Shown here: positions 48,355 through 56,820 of the stretch, one piece after another | How positions within the stretch are numbered: position 1 is the stretch's first letter | How the letters are laid out: each line of letters opens with the position of its first letter | DNA from: an uncultured Actinomycetes bacterium | Lineage (GTDB): Bacteria; Actinomycetota; Thermoleophilia; Solirubrobacterales; 70-9 | Reading direction: 5' to 3' | Assembly (NCBI GenBank): GCA_946886425.1 | Contig: CAMPIP010000001.1 | Coordinates: 1 to 59,689, forward strand | Length of the DNA: 59,689 bases | Position numbers and translations under genes: made by a program | Notes under the pieces: generated by a model | Database searches by the model: none | What the model was told of the DNA's origin: nothing | The model's input: only the letters and a program-made list of their open reading frames with translations

Positions 48355-49560
48355 GTGTCAGCCAGGCAACTGCGCATGATTCCTACGGCCAAGCGCCTCG
48401 CCGGTGCGGCGGTCCTCGCCGCACTCGCGCTCGCGGCCTCGCCCGGAGCCGCCCCGGCCCGCGCCTCGGCGATCGTCTACTCGTGCGCACCCAACCTCTG
48501 CGCGGTCGATCCCGATTCAGCCGTGACGGCGACGATCACCGACGACGGGGCCTCGTCCCCGTACCGGCTGCCGAGCGTCTCGCGTGACGGCGGCGTTCTC
48601 GCCGCGGCGCGGGGCGACGACGTCGTCGTCGGGCCCTACGGCTCGAACCTGACCGCCCGGTGGACCGGGTCCCGCGACATCAACGACGTCGCGATCTCCC
48701 CCGACGGCTCCGCTGTCGGCGAGAGCCACTCCTACGTCGAAAACCGCTTCGGCTGCCCGTTCAGCGGCGGCTGCCTGGAACTGGTCGACATGAGCGAGAG
48801 CTCCTATGTTTCCGGCGCCGGAGCCGGGGCCTCCAGCTTCGTCGGCGGCGGCGGGGTCGGGTTCCTCGGCGGCGCCCTGCTCAGCTCCTACTACACGCTC
48901 AAGGACGATCAGCACCACATCTGCGTTGCCCCCACTCCGGGGACGCCGGGGAGCTCCTGCGAGCAGCGCGTCAACTCGCCGAGGACGTTGAGCCAACCCG
49001 ACGGGTCGCCGGACGGGAAGCTGATCGCGGCGGGCGTCATCGATGCGGCACCCGCCAAGTCCTCCGCGGTGTATCTCTTCGACGCCGCGACCGGTGCCGA
49101 ACTGCGACGGCTTGCCGACAACGCCGGCTCCCCCGCGTTCTCGCCCGACGGCAAGGAGATCGCCTACGCGGGCGCCGACGGTTGGATCTACCTCGTGGCC
49201 ACGCAGGGAGGCGAGCCACGCCGCCTTGCTCAGGGTGCCTCGCCGAGCTGGGGAGGTGGCGACGGGCCCGGGCCTCAGCTCGCCTCCAGGTCGCTGCGCC
49301 TGCGCCAGGGCCGGGTCCCGGTCAAGCTCCGCTGCGGCGAGGGAGTCTCCTGCCGCGGCACGCTGCGCCTGCGGAAGGGCAAGGTCGCGCTCGGCGGGAG
49401 GGCATTCAAGCTCAACGCCGACAGGTCCGCCACGGTCCGCGTCAAGCTCGGTGCCAAGGGTGCCCGAGTCCTCGCCGCGAAGGCAAGGCACCGGGTGACG
49501 GTCGAGGTAAAGCCCCGACGCGGCGAGCGCGTTACGACGAGGTTGACGCTGCGCCGTTAG
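48355..49560 (+). CDS. Secreted protein with TolB/WD40-like beta-propeller repeats
   Basis: 401 residues from GTG 48355; ATG 48376 (MIPTAKRLAG) is an equally good start. Signal peptide (RLAGAAVLAALALAASPGAAPARA). Propeller-like blades recur with SxDG and SPDGK motifs (VSRDGGVLAA, ISPDGSAVGE, GSPDGKLIAAG, FSPDGKEIAYA). A C-terminal domain of about 110 residues (LRLRQGRVPVKLRCGEGVSCRGTLRLRKGK) is a beta-sandwich-like module common in Thermoleophilia exported proteins. Function unknown. Confidence 0.75.
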   Translation: MSARQLRMIPTAKRLAGAAVLAALALAASPGAAPARASAIVYSCAPNLCAVDPDSAVTATITDDGASSPYRLPSVSRDGGVLAAARGDDVVVGPYGSNLTARWTGSRDINDVAISPDGSAVGESHSYVENRFGCPFSGGCLELVDMSESSYVSGAGAGASSFVGGGGVGFLGGALLSSYYTLKDDQHHICVAPTPGTPGSSCEQRVNSPRTLSQPDGSPDGKLIAAGVIDAAPAKSSAVYLFDAATGAELRRLADNAGSPAFSPDGKEIAYAGADGWIYLVATQGGEPRRLAQGASPSWGGGDGPGPQLASRSLRLRQGRVPVKLRCGEGVSCRGTLRLRKGKVALGGRAFKLNADRSATVRVKLGAKGARVLAAKARHRVTVEVKPRRGERVTTRLTLRR

Positions 49561-49660
49561 GTACCGAAGTCATAAACCGCGCCCATTCGGAGCGATCGCG
49601 ATTCCCGTCCGCTGATCGAAGACGCGACCCCGTCGACGATCTCGGCGATGCCCCGTGAGA

Positions 49661-49733
<73 letters not shown>

Positions 49734-49798
49734 GCGGCGGCTTTCCTCAAGCCGTGCTGCGCGATCGCTTGATCTTAGAGGCTTCCGGCAGGCCCTGG

Positions 49799-50068
49799 TC
49801 AGGCGGCGAGGCGATCGTCGCGGACGCGGGCGGCGAGGTCGCTCGACTCTTCGCGGATCACGGTCCCGTCCTCGAGCTCGATCGCCGGCAGGGCGCTCTC
49901 GCCGCCGGTCAGCTCGATGTAGTCGGCGCGCTTGGAGCGCGGGAAGGCCGGGTGCTTGACGACCTCATACTCGACGCCGGCCTCATCGAGTGCCTTCTGG
50001 ACCTTCCAACAGGGATGGGCGCCGACCTTGGCCCACATGATCGAGCAACGGTGCAGCTTGACTGCCAT
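49799..50068 (-). CDS. Glutathione S-transferase N-terminal/glutaredoxin-like protein
   Basis: 89 residues with a thioredoxin-fold pattern: VKLHRCSIMWAKVGAHPCWKVQKALDEAGVEYEVVKHPAF, then ALPAIELEDGTVIREESSDLA, which matches the cis-Pro and Ser-loop of GST N-terminal domains. The CxxC of glutaredoxins is absent (HPCWK holds one cysteine), so a redox role is uncertain. ATG start with GGGGGAG upstream. Confidence 0.7.
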   Translation of the reverse strand: MAVKLHRCSIMWAKVGAHPCWKVQKALDEAGVEYEVVKHPAFPRSKRADYIELTGGESALPAIELEDGTVIREESSDLAARVRDDRLAA

Positions 50069-50108
50069 GACTCCCCCTCTCGGTCCGCTCCCCCACGGAG
50101 CGCTTGGC

Positions 50109-50609
50109 CTACGGTAGCTCGACCGGAGTGGACGGTGGCGAACCGGTCTTCAGCAGCGTCGCCAGGTAGATGACGACGGGGGTCGATCCGCGGTTGGCGG
50201 CTTCGTGGATGTCGGAGGGCTGCTCGACCAGCCACTCGCCGGCGCGGATCCGGGCGGTCTGGCCGGCCTTGATGGTGCGGACCAGCTCGGGGTTCTGGTC
50301 GGCCTCGCCGCGGCGGACCTCGGCCTTGCCCTTGCGGACCGTGTAGGTGAGGACGCCGGCAGTGACGCGGGAGATCTGGGTGCCGAGGTGGTGGTGGGTG
50401 GCCAGCTGCGTGCCCGGTTCGACCCTGACGCGGCTGAGGACCATCGTCCGGTTCGGGGCGCCCTGGACGGCGCCGGTCTGGGCGAGGGCGTTGCGGACGA
50501 CGGTCGGCGCCGCCGACGTGTCTGCGAAGGCGCTGGGAAGAAGGCCGCCGGCCGCGAAGGCGACGGCGAGGGCGCAAACGGTCAGCAAGTGGGATCGGCG
50601 CAGGCTCAT
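50109..50609 (-). CDS. Secreted cupin-domain protein
   Basis: 166 residues from the ATG at 50609; a signal peptide follows (LLTVCALAVAFAAGGLLPSAFA). The single cupin barrel has VEPGTQLATHHHLGTQISRVTAGVLTYTVRKG (metal-binding histidines) and a second motif near WLVEQPSDIHEAANRGSTP with one histidine, so metal binding is likely. Substrate unknown. Divergent from the SRPBCC gene. Confidence 0.8.
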   Translation of the reverse strand: MSLRRSHLLTVCALAVAFAAGGLLPSAFADTSAAPTVVRNALAQTGAVQGAPNRTMVLSRVRVEPGTQLATHHHLGTQISRVTAGVLTYTVRKGKAEVRRGEADQNPELVRTIKAGQTARIRAGEWLVEQPSDIHEAANRGSTPVVIYLATLLKTGSPPSTPVELP

Positions 50610-50683
50610 TGCGACGGGCAGGCTAGGGAGCGAGGCGGATGGCGCCGGGTGGTGCGATCCGGGCACCCGCGTAACCTGAGCCG

Positions 50684-51136
50684 ATGGGCAAGATCGGCGG
50701 ATCGGCGAGCACGGAAATCGAGGCGCCGATCGAGGTCGTCTTCGAGGCGGCCGCGGACGTCGAGGCCTCGCCCCGCTGGCAGACCGAGATCAAGGTCGCC
50801 GAGTGCGTCGAGCGCGACCGCGACGGCAACCAGGTCCTGGTCCACATCGAGACCGATGCGAAAGTCCGCACCGTGAAGTCCGACGTGCGGTTCGGCTACC
50901 AGCGCCCGACCTGGGTCGAGTGGTCCCAGGAGAACGGCGACCTGAAGTCGATCGAAGGCCACTGGGAGCTGGAAGACATCGGCGAGGGCCGCACCAAGGC
51001 GACCTACTGGATGGAGGTCGACCTCGGCCGGGTCCTCGGGATGCTGATCCGCGGCCCGGTGGTCGGCGTGTTGCGCGGCCAGATGGTCGAGACGATGCCG
51101 GAGAAGCTGAAGCGGTTCGTAGAGGCGGGGCTGTGA
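50684..51136 (+). CDS. SRPBCC-family (START/Bet v1-like) protein
   Basis: 150 residues: GGSASTEIEAPIEVVFEAAADVEASPRWQTEIKVAECVERDRDGNQVLVHIETDAKVRT, the start and helix-grip pattern of polyketide cyclase/dehydrase-type lipid-binding proteins, ending with a long C-terminal helix (VVGVLRGQMVETMPEKLKRFVEAG). Likely binds or modifies a hydrophobic ligand; no catalytic residues can be named. It diverges from the cupin gene. Confidence 0.8.
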   Translation: MGKIGGSASTEIEAPIEVVFEAAADVEASPRWQTEIKVAECVERDRDGNQVLVHIETDAKVRTVKSDVRFGYQRPTWVEWSQENGDLKSIEGHWELEDIGEGRTKATYWMEVDLGRVLGMLIRGPVVGVLRGQMVETMPEKLKRFVEAGL

Positions 51137-51163
51137 CGGCTGGCCGACTAGCTCGGCCGTGGT

Positions 51164-53458
51164 TCAGCGGCGCCGCACCAGCCGGAACCTGAACGTCGCC
51201 GGGGTGCGGTCGGCGTTGCCGGCGGCGTCGACCGCGGCGATCCGGACGACGTGCCGGCCGAGGCCGACCGCGTAGGCGCGCGGCGAGGCGCAGGGGCGGA
51301 GCGGCCGGCGGTCTAGGCGGCAGCGGAAGCTGGAGCCGGGCTCGCTGGAGGCGAAGCGGAAGCTGACCCGGCGCTGGCGCTTGGCGGTGTTCAGCAGCTT
51401 CGGCGGGTGGTGGCGGAGCAGCGTCCGGGGCGGCACCCGGTCGCGCTGCGGTTCCCGCGGCGGCGACGCCAGCTTGGGGGGTTCGGGTGGTGCGGGCGAT
51501 TCGGTCGATTCCTGCGGTGGCACCAGCGGCGCCGGCGGGAGTTCGGTGACGGTGCGGAATTCTTCGACCGCGCCCTGCCGCACCCGCTCGCACTCGACCG
51601 GGTCGGCGTCGGCGTACTGCGGGGTCGGGATGTCGATCACGGCGAGGTCGCTGTCGCTGCCGCAGGAGATCAGCGGGTCGGAGTCGCCGGAGTTGGCGAG
51701 GATCGTGTCGGCACCGGCACCGGCGAGGTACTCGTCGGGACCGCCGTGGCCGAGCAGCTGGTTGGGGCCGGCGTCGCCGACGAACAGCTCCGGCTGCTCG
51801 GAGCCCTCGAGGTCCTCGATGCCGATCATCGTGTCGAGCGGTTCGCCGCCGCAACCGGGGTCGCCGGCGGCGCCGAAGCGGCCGACCCGGGCCGGGGTCG
51901 TGTCGAGCCGGGCCTCCACCCCGTCGACCAGCAGCCGCGCCCAGGAGGAGTTGTCGCGGCCCTCGCCGCCGTCGATCGTCTCGCCGTCGCAGATCGAGGT
52001 CGAGAGGAAGAGGTCGTTGCCGTCGCCGCCGAGCAGGGTGTCGGCGCCGCCCTCGTGGAGAAGCACGTCGTCGCGACCGAGCGCCGAGAGCACGTCGGCG
52101 CTGGGGCCGCGGCCGTCGACCAGGGCGTCCTCGTTGCCTTCGCCGCCGGTCAGCCCGTCCTCGTCTTCGCCGCCGAGCAGGATCGTCGCGGTCGCCTGCG
52201 GGAAGCCGGTGGCGGTCAATCTGTCATCGCCGCGAAGTCCGGCGAGGACGATCGAGTCGAGGTATTCGAACGGGCAGGTGGCCGCGGTCGGCGTCACCGT
52301 GCAGCCGGAGGCGGCGCCGGCGCCGGTGTCGAAGCTGGTTCCGGCGAGGGTGAGACTGACCGCGCCGCCGCCGTAGCTGGCGGAGATCGTGTCGTCGCCG
52401 CTGCTCCCGGCCACGTAGATCTGGGCAATCCCGGAAGCGCCTCCGGTCATCAGGCCGACGCTGACTTTGCTGCCGTCGCGCGGGGAGACCGCCTGGGCGG
52501 TGCCCTCGCAGGCGGACGCGCTGGCGCCGCTGAGGCAATTGTCTCCGCCGGCACCGCCGTCGAGCCCGTCGTCGCCTTCGCCGCCGTCGAGCAGGTCGCC
52601 GTCGGCTCCGCCGAGAAGCTGGTCGTTCCCGCCGTTGCCGCGGATCACGTCGTCGCCGCCGCCGCCGAAGATCGTCTCGGGTGCCTCGCCTCCCTCGATG
52701 AAGTCGGGGAAGCCGGTGCCGACGATCATCTCGAAGACGCCCGCTTCGACTTCGTCGAAGCCCCCGCCCTCGGCGGCGATGCCGTTGTTGCCGTTGAGCC
52801 CGTTGCCGGCGAGGTCGAGGTGGACGCCGCGTTCGCCGGCTTCGGCCCCGGGCCCGGGGAAGCCGCCGGCGCCGGTGTCGATGCCGGCGCCGAATCCGGG
52901 CGCGATCCCGGTCGCGTAGCTGAGTGCGTCGGTGCCGCCACCGCTGTCGTGGATGTGGTCGATGGTGCCGTCCCCGCGGACGTAGTCGTTTCCCTCCTGC
53001 CCGTCGATCGTGTCGGCGCCGAACCCGCCGCCGAGCAGGTCGTCGCCGGGGCCGCCTTCGAGTTTGTCGTCGCCGATCCCGCCGTAGAGCCGGTCGTTCC
53101 CTTCGCCGCCGCGGAGAACGTCGTTGCCGCGCTCGCCGAAGACGACGTCGTCGCCGGGGCCGCCTTCGAAGGTCTGGCTGCCGACCGAGAGGCAGATCGC
53201 TTCGCAGGGGATCGCGGCGGTGACAGGCGCGACGATCGTGTCGTCGCCTCCCCCGCCGTCGACCGCGGCGACGCCGGGCGGCACCACGATCGTCTCCCCG
53301 CAGGGGGTGCCCTCGAGCGTGGCGCCGACGCGCTGTGGCCCATCGGCGCAGCTGGGCGCAGGGGCCGGATCCGAGGCTGCTCCCACGGCCGGCGCGGCGA
53401 ACGCCACCCCGACCGCGATCGCGAGGACGGCGAAGACGGTCCTGGGTGGAAGACTCAC
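51164..53458 (-). CDS. Secreted RTX-type calcium-binding repeat protein
   Basis: 764 residues from a GTG, with a signal peptide (FAVLAIAVGVAFAAPAVGAA). Many glycine/aspartate nonapeptide repeats (GGxGxDxLxGG type: GNDVLRGGEGNDRLYGGIGDDKLEGGPGDDLLGGG) occupy about residues 75-190, 240-300 and 400-600; these form calcium-binding parallel beta-rolls. The last ~140 residues are Pro-rich then a module with SFRCRLDRRPLRPC and a YAVGLGRHVVRIAAVDAAGNADRTPATFRFRL end, as in cell-surface proteins of Thermoleophilia. No enzymatic domain is visible. Confidence 0.88.
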   Translation of the reverse strand: MSLPPRTVFAVLAIAVGVAFAAPAVGAASDPAPAPSCADGPQRVGATLEGTPCGETIVVPPGVAAVDGGGGDDTIVAPVTAAIPCEAICLSVGSQTFEGGPGDDVVFGERGNDVLRGGEGNDRLYGGIGDDKLEGGPGDDLLGGGFGADTIDGQEGNDYVRGDGTIDHIHDSGGGTDALSYATGIAPGFGAGIDTGAGGFPGPGAEAGERGVHLDLAGNGLNGNNGIAAEGGGFDEVEAGVFEMIVGTGFPDFIEGGEAPETIFGGGGDDVIRGNGGNDQLLGGADGDLLDGGEGDDGLDGGAGGDNCLSGASASACEGTAQAVSPRDGSKVSVGLMTGGASGIAQIYVAGSSGDDTISASYGGGAVSLTLAGTSFDTGAGAASGCTVTPTAATCPFEYLDSIVLAGLRGDDRLTATGFPQATATILLGGEDEDGLTGGEGNEDALVDGRGPSADVLSALGRDDVLLHEGGADTLLGGDGNDLFLSTSICDGETIDGGEGRDNSSWARLLVDGVEARLDTTPARVGRFGAAGDPGCGGEPLDTMIGIEDLEGSEQPELFVGDAGPNQLLGHGGPDEYLAGAGADTILANSGDSDPLISCGSDSDLAVIDIPTPQYADADPVECERVRQGAVEEFRTVTELPPAPLVPPQESTESPAPPEPPKLASPPREPQRDRVPPRTLLRHHPPKLLNTAKRQRRVSFRFASSEPGSSFRCRLDRRPLRPCASPRAYAVGLGRHVVRIAAVDAAGNADRTPATFRFRLVRRR

Positions 53459-53529
53459 TCCCCACGAATACCCGGAGCGGGCCGGTCGATTCGGCTGGGC
53501 GGCGCTGCCGCTTGGCTAGGCTCGACGAG

Positions 53530-54045
53530 ATGAGCGAGCGCCTCCGGTTCCGAGCGCCGACGGTCGACGATCTCCGCACCTACGAGAGCCACTTCTTCCG
53601 CCCCGAGATCGGCCGCTGGCTGCGCCCGCCGCCGCTGTTGCCATTCGACGGGCCGCAGGTCCTGGAGCTGCTCGACCGCGACTGCCGGCACTGGGAGGAT
53701 CACGGCTTCGGCCCCTGGGTACTCGAGGACAGGCAGACCGGTGCGTTCGTCGGCCGTGGCGGCCTCGCCTGGACCGAGGTGGACGACGTGCTGGCGGTCG
53801 AGCTGCCCTGGAGCATCGAACCGTCCCGCCACGGCGAGGGCCTGGCGACCGAGGCCGCGGCGGAGGCGATCGCACACGCGCGCACGCTCGGCTTCGCGGA
53901 GGTGATTGCCCTGATCCTTCCCTACAACGCCGCCTCCCGACGGGTGGCCGAGAAGGTGGGCATGAAGGCGGCCCAGCGCGAGGTGGAACACGCGGGACTG
54001 CCGCACGTGCTCTACCGGGTGCAACCAGCCGAGTTGCCGCCCTAG
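53530..54045 (+). CDS. GNAT-family N-acetyltransferase
   Basis: 171 residues from the ATG at 53530; the frame is open upstream only by chance. LRFRAPTVDDLRTYESHFFRPEIGRWL, WVLEDRQTGAFVGRGGLAWTEVDDVLAVELPWSIEPSRHGEGLATEAAAEAIAHARTLGF and LPYNAASRRVAEKVGMK match the RimJ/RimL-like group, with the acetyl-CoA loop at RHGEGLAT. Substrate unknown. Ends overlap the MerR gene by four bases in convergent orientation. Confidence 0.88.
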   Translation: MSERLRFRAPTVDDLRTYESHFFRPEIGRWLRPPPLLPFDGPQVLELLDRDCRHWEDHGFGPWVLEDRQTGAFVGRGGLAWTEVDDVLAVELPWSIEPSRHGEGLATEAAAEAIAHARTLGFAEVIALILPYNAASRRVAEKVGMKAAQREVEHAGLPHVLYRVQPAELPP

Positions 54046-54842
54046 GAGCGACGCCGGCGCTTGCCGCGCCTCGAGCGCGGCTCCGGTCGAGCAGCCGCCC
54101 CCTGCAGGGTCCGTTCGCTCGCCTTTTCGGTCGCCTCGTCCATGGTGATCTGGAACATCGCCAGCAGCGCGTCGGAGGCGAGCGGCCGCATCCGCTCCAG
54201 GGCTTCGCGCACCTTCGGCCAGTCCTCTTCGGGCCGGCCGGCCCGATCGAACGGCTCCCAGATCTCCCTGACGAAGAGCTCGACGAAGGTGCGGGCGACG
54301 CGCTCGGCGTGCTCGTGGAGACGGTCGGCGGTGGCGAGCACCGCCTCGGGGGAGACGCCCAGCGCGACCAGCTCGCCGCCGGCCCGCTGCAGGCGCGGGC
54401 TGATCGCCTCGACCTTGCCGTCGGGCAGCTCACGCAGGATCCCCAGCTTCTCGCCGCGGCGAACAAGCTTCGGGTCGAGCTTGTCCGCGCCCCAGATCGC
54501 CGCCAGCTCCTCGATGTCGAATATTTCCGGCGCCTCGTCCTCGAACGGCACTCGCACCGCGCGAGCGAAGTCGACCATCTCTTTGGACGAGCCGCCGGTG
54601 CTCTCCAGAACCCGCCGGATCGCCTCCAGGTTCAGTCCCTCCGCCTGCATTTCCCGGGTCAGCTCGATCCGGGCGACGTGCTCCTCGCTGTAGTAGCCGG
54701 TGCGACCCTGGACCTCCGGCGGTGGCAGCAGCCCCCGCGTTTGGTGGGCACGGATGTTGCGTACCGTCATGCCGGTCCGTTGAGCCAACTCGCCGATCGT
54801 CAGCTTGCCGGCCGGCGCCTTCTTCTTCGCACGCGGGCTCAT
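54042..54842 (-). CDS. MerR-family transcriptional regulator
   Basis: 266 residues. The N-terminal winged helix (KLTIGELAQRTGMTVRNIRAHQTRGLLPPPEVQGRTGYYSEEHVARIELTREMQAEGLNLEAIRRVL) is a MerR DNA-binding domain. The C-terminal ~170 residues contain helical segments (EEDWPKVREALERMRPLASDALLAMFQITMDEATE) that could be a ligand-binding domain; no metal-binding cysteines are present, so it is not a metal sensor. The start ATG overlaps the SDR stop as ATGA, so the two are probably one transcript. Confidence 0.88.
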   Translation of the reverse strand: MSPRAKKKAPAGKLTIGELAQRTGMTVRNIRAHQTRGLLPPPEVQGRTGYYSEEHVARIELTREMQAEGLNLEAIRRVLESTGGSSKEMVDFARAVRVPFEDEAPEIFDIEELAAIWGADKLDPKLVRRGEKLGILRELPDGKVEAISPRLQRAGGELVALGVSPEAVLATADRLHEHAERVARTFVELFVREIWEPFDRAGRPEEDWPKVREALERMRPLASDALLAMFQITMDEATEKASERTLQGAAARPEPRSRRGKRRRRS

Positions 54843-55558
54843 CGCCGCGTCAGCGGCAGCCGCTGCCCGTTCATCTCCGCCGCCGCGTCGGAGCAGAGGA
54901 AAGCGATCCCGTCGGCGACGTGCTCGGCCGGGGTGAAGGAGGTGAAGTCCCCCTCGGGGTTCTCCTCGCGCATCCGCGGCGTCAGCAGCGCGTCGATCAC
55001 AACGATGTTGGCGGTGGCGCCGCCCGGCGCGAAGCCGTCGGCGAGCGCCAGCGTCCAGGCCTCGGCCGCCGCCTTCGCCGCCGCGTAGGCGGCGTTGGTG
55101 TTCGACGGCGCCTGCGCCTGCTTGGCGGAGACGAGCACGAAGCGACCGTGCTCGCTGGCGGCGAGCTGGTCGTGGAATGCGCGGGTCGTGTGCTGGACGG
55201 TGCGGATCAGCAGGTCGTGCAGCAGCTCCCAGTCCCGGAGCGGCTCCTCGTGCAGCGGTTGCCCTCCGCGCCAGCCGCCGACCAGGTGAACCAGCCCGTT
55301 GACCCGCCCGAACCGCTCGGCCAGGCTCGCGCACCACTCCCGCGTCGCGCTCTCGTCGAGCAGGTCGACCGCCTGCCCGTCCCAGCGCTCCGGCGGGATC
55401 CCGAGTTCCTCCGGCAGGGCCGCCAGCGTCTCGGCACTGCGATCGGTCCCGGCGACCACCGCGCCCTCGGCCGCGAGCCGCCCGGCCACGAGGGGGCCCA
55501 GCCCGCCGCCGACCCCGGCGACGGCGACGACCCGATCGGCAAGCGAACCGGCACTCAT
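54839..55558 (-). CDS. Short-chain dehydrogenase/reductase (SDR)
   Basis: 239 residues from the ATG at 55558 (MSAGSLADRVVAVAGVGGGLGP). Rossmann fold with VAGVGGGLGPLVAGRLAAEGAVVAGTDRS (cofactor loop GxGGGLG), a VHLVGGW strand (NNAG equivalent), and the catalytic area FVLVSAKQAQAPSNTNAAYAAAKAAAEAW: the usual YxxxK tyrosine is present as AAYAAAKAA, and serine in VSAK. Substrate unknown. First gene of the SDR-MerR pair. Confidence 0.9.
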   Translation of the reverse strand: MSAGSLADRVVAVAGVGGGLGPLVAGRLAAEGAVVAGTDRSAETLAALPEELGIPPERWDGQAVDLLDESATREWCASLAERFGRVNGLVHLVGGWRGGQPLHEEPLRDWELLHDLLIRTVQHTTRAFHDQLAASEHGRFVLVSAKQAQAPSNTNAAYAAAKAAAEAWTLALADGFAPGGATANIVVIDALLTPRMREENPEGDFTSFTPAEHVADGIAFLCSDAAAEMNGQRLPLTRR

Positions 55559-55632
55559 GCCGGCCATCTTTCCGCATGCCGCTCTTTCCACCAAATCTGC
55601 CGCATCTTTCTGTCTGAAGTAAGTGGGAACAT

Positions 55633-56403
55633 GTGTTCGTGTCTGAGAACGAGCCCAGAAGGAGCCCGCACAAACGAGCGCGAGCCGTCAACCGACGGGT
55701 ACAGGGAGACGTCGGCGAGGCTTCGGCGATCGAGTGGCTGACGACCGTGGGCGCCCTCGTGTGGACGCCGGTGGGACACAGCCCTGACGTGGACCTGATG
55801 GCTGGCCTCGGCGACACCCTGATGCGTGTCCAAGTGAAGACCTCGACCCTTCAAGGCGCAACGTCGACAGGCAATCGTCGCTGGGCGATCTCTATCGCGA
55901 CGAACGGTGGCAATAGAAGCTGGGGCGGCGTTGCGAAGCGTTTCGACCCCTCGCGCGTGGACTACCTCTTCGTGCTGGTGGGCGATGGCCGACGGTGGTT
56001 CATCCCGGCCCGCTTTGTCGAGGGAAGTCGCAGCATTGCTCTCGGCGGCAGCAAGTACTCGGAGTTCGAGATCGAGAGAGGGACCCCTCTCGAAGGTCTC
56101 ATCTATCCAGATGACGACACCAATATCATTCGCTCTCGTCCGTTCCTGGGGGAGTGCCAGAGCGGTCAAATGGACTCGACTGTAAATCGAGCGGCTATGC
56201 CTACAGAGGTTCGAATCCTCTCTCCCCCATCCAAGAAAGCGGCGGCCAGCAGCCAGGTGCTCTTCCGCCCCAAACGGCAGGCGACGATCCCGAGGCGGCC
56301 ATGCGATGAGGCAGGGCTCCGCGCCGGCGACAGGTTGCGCGTCAGTGCTGACGGACCCGGGCGGATCGTGCTCGAAAAGATCGTCGCGCCGGGCGAGGAC
56401 TAG
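55633..56403 (+). CDS. PD-(D/E)XK endonuclease-like protein whose frame runs through tRNA-Tyr into an AbrB-like tail
   Basis: 256 codons without a stop. Residues ~20-150 resemble the group I intron-associated PD-(D/E)XK endonuclease family: GDVGEASAIEWLTTVGALVWTPVGHSPDVDLMAGLGDTLMRVQVKTST has the E...PDVD...QVKT catalytic pattern, then an FDPSRVDYLFVLVGDGRRWFIPA segment. From base 56148 (residue ~172) the codons are tRNA-Tyr sequence (ECQSGQMDSTVNRAAMPTEV...), and residues ~212-250 (KRQATIPRRPCDEAGLRAGDRLRVSADGPGRI) look AbrB/MazE-like. The nuclease alone probably forms the functional protein. GTG 55639 is an alternative start. Confidence 0.6.
   Translation: MFVSENEPRRSPHKRARAVNRRVQGDVGEASAIEWLTTVGALVWTPVGHSPDVDLMAGLGDTLMRVQVKTSTLQGATSTGNRRWAISIATNGGNRSWGGVAKRFDPSRVDYLFVLVGDGRRWFIPARFVEGSRSIALGGSKYSEFEIERGTPLEGLIYPDDDTNIIRSRPFLGECQSGQMDSTVNRAAMPTEVRILSPPSKKAAASSQVLFRPKRQATIPRRPCDEAGLRAGDRLRVSADGPGRIVLEKIVAPGED
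56148..56229 (+). tRNA. tRNA-Tyr (GUA)
   Basis: 82 nt, type II with a long variable arm. Acceptor GGGGGAG/CTCCCCC plus discriminator A, anticodon stem CTCGA/TCGAG with loop CTGTAAA giving GUA, variable arm after TCGAG (GCGGCTATGCCTAC), T arm AGAGGTTCGAATCCTCT. CCA is not encoded. No intron. The gene lies entirely inside the open frame of the nuclease-like protein. Confidence 0.96.
56257..56403 (+). CDS. Possible separate AbrB/MazE-like small protein
   Basis: If translated from the in-frame GTG at 56257, this gives 48 residues: VLFRPKRQATIPRRPCDEAG... ending VLEKIVAPGED, the swapped-hairpin DNA-binding fold of AbrB-type antitoxins (TIP...GLxxGDxLxV...GxIVL). No convincing ribosome-binding site is visible. 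It could instead be the C terminus of a fused or decayed frame. Ends overlap the SnoaL-like gene by three bases. Confidence 0.35.
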   Translation: MLFRPKRQATIPRRPCDEAGLRAGDRLRVSADGPGRIVLEKIVAPGED

Positions 56404-56780
56404 CTCGGGGCGACGCCGAGCCGCTGGGCCATCTGCTCGTTGAAGCGCGTCAGGGCGGACATCGGGCGCATGAAGACGGTCAGGTCGGCGATCTTGCCGT
56501 CGTCGTCGAGCGTGAGGTAGTCGATGCCCTCGAGCTCGTAGTCGCCGACGTTGGCCTTGAAACGGAGGCAGACGGTGTTCCCGCCGGCCAGCTCGTCGAC
56601 GTAGGTGAGGTCTTCGAGGGTGGCGGCGACATGGGTGAGAACCTGGGTAACGATCTCCTTGCCCTCGAAGCCGCGGAAGAGGATCGGGCTGTGGAGCACG
56701 ACGTCGTCGGCGAGCGCCTCGCTGAGCAGATCGAGGTCCTTCGCTTCGGCGGCGCGGCGGAAGGGGTGCGGTTCGGCCAT
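56400..56780 (-). CDS. SnoaL/NTF2-like protein
   Basis: 126 residues: PHPFRRAAEAKDLDLLSEALADDVVLHSPILFRGFEGKEIVTQVLTHVAATLEDLTYVDE, then VCLRFKANVGDYELEGIDYLTLDDDGKIADLTVFMRPMSAL, the cone-shaped fold of nuclear transport factor 2-like proteins. Such proteins are enzymes or ligand binders; no residues identify which. Diverges from the Ddn-like gene with 40 bases between. Confidence 0.8.
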   Translation of the reverse strand: MAEPHPFRRAAEAKDLDLLSEALADDVVLHSPILFRGFEGKEIVTQVLTHVAATLEDLTYVDELAGGNTVCLRFKANVGDYELEGIDYLTLDDDGKIADLTVFMRPMSALTRFNEQMAQRLGVAPS

Positions 56781-56820
56781 CGCCGGTCACTCTAAAGCGC
56801 CCTGGCGAGTTTGTCGCGGT

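Noticed and set aside
51164..53458. Short direct repeats in the RTX gene considered as a CRISPR-like array
   Set aside because: Repeats are 27-base coding units for Gly/Asp nonapeptides, without constant repeats separated by unique spacers.
51407..53533. 708-residue plus-strand frame opposite the RTX protein
   Set aside because: Composition (Val/Ala/Gly/Glu with repeated DRGG, VAAVEQ) is what the reverse complement of Gly-Asp repeats yields; no start signal or domain.
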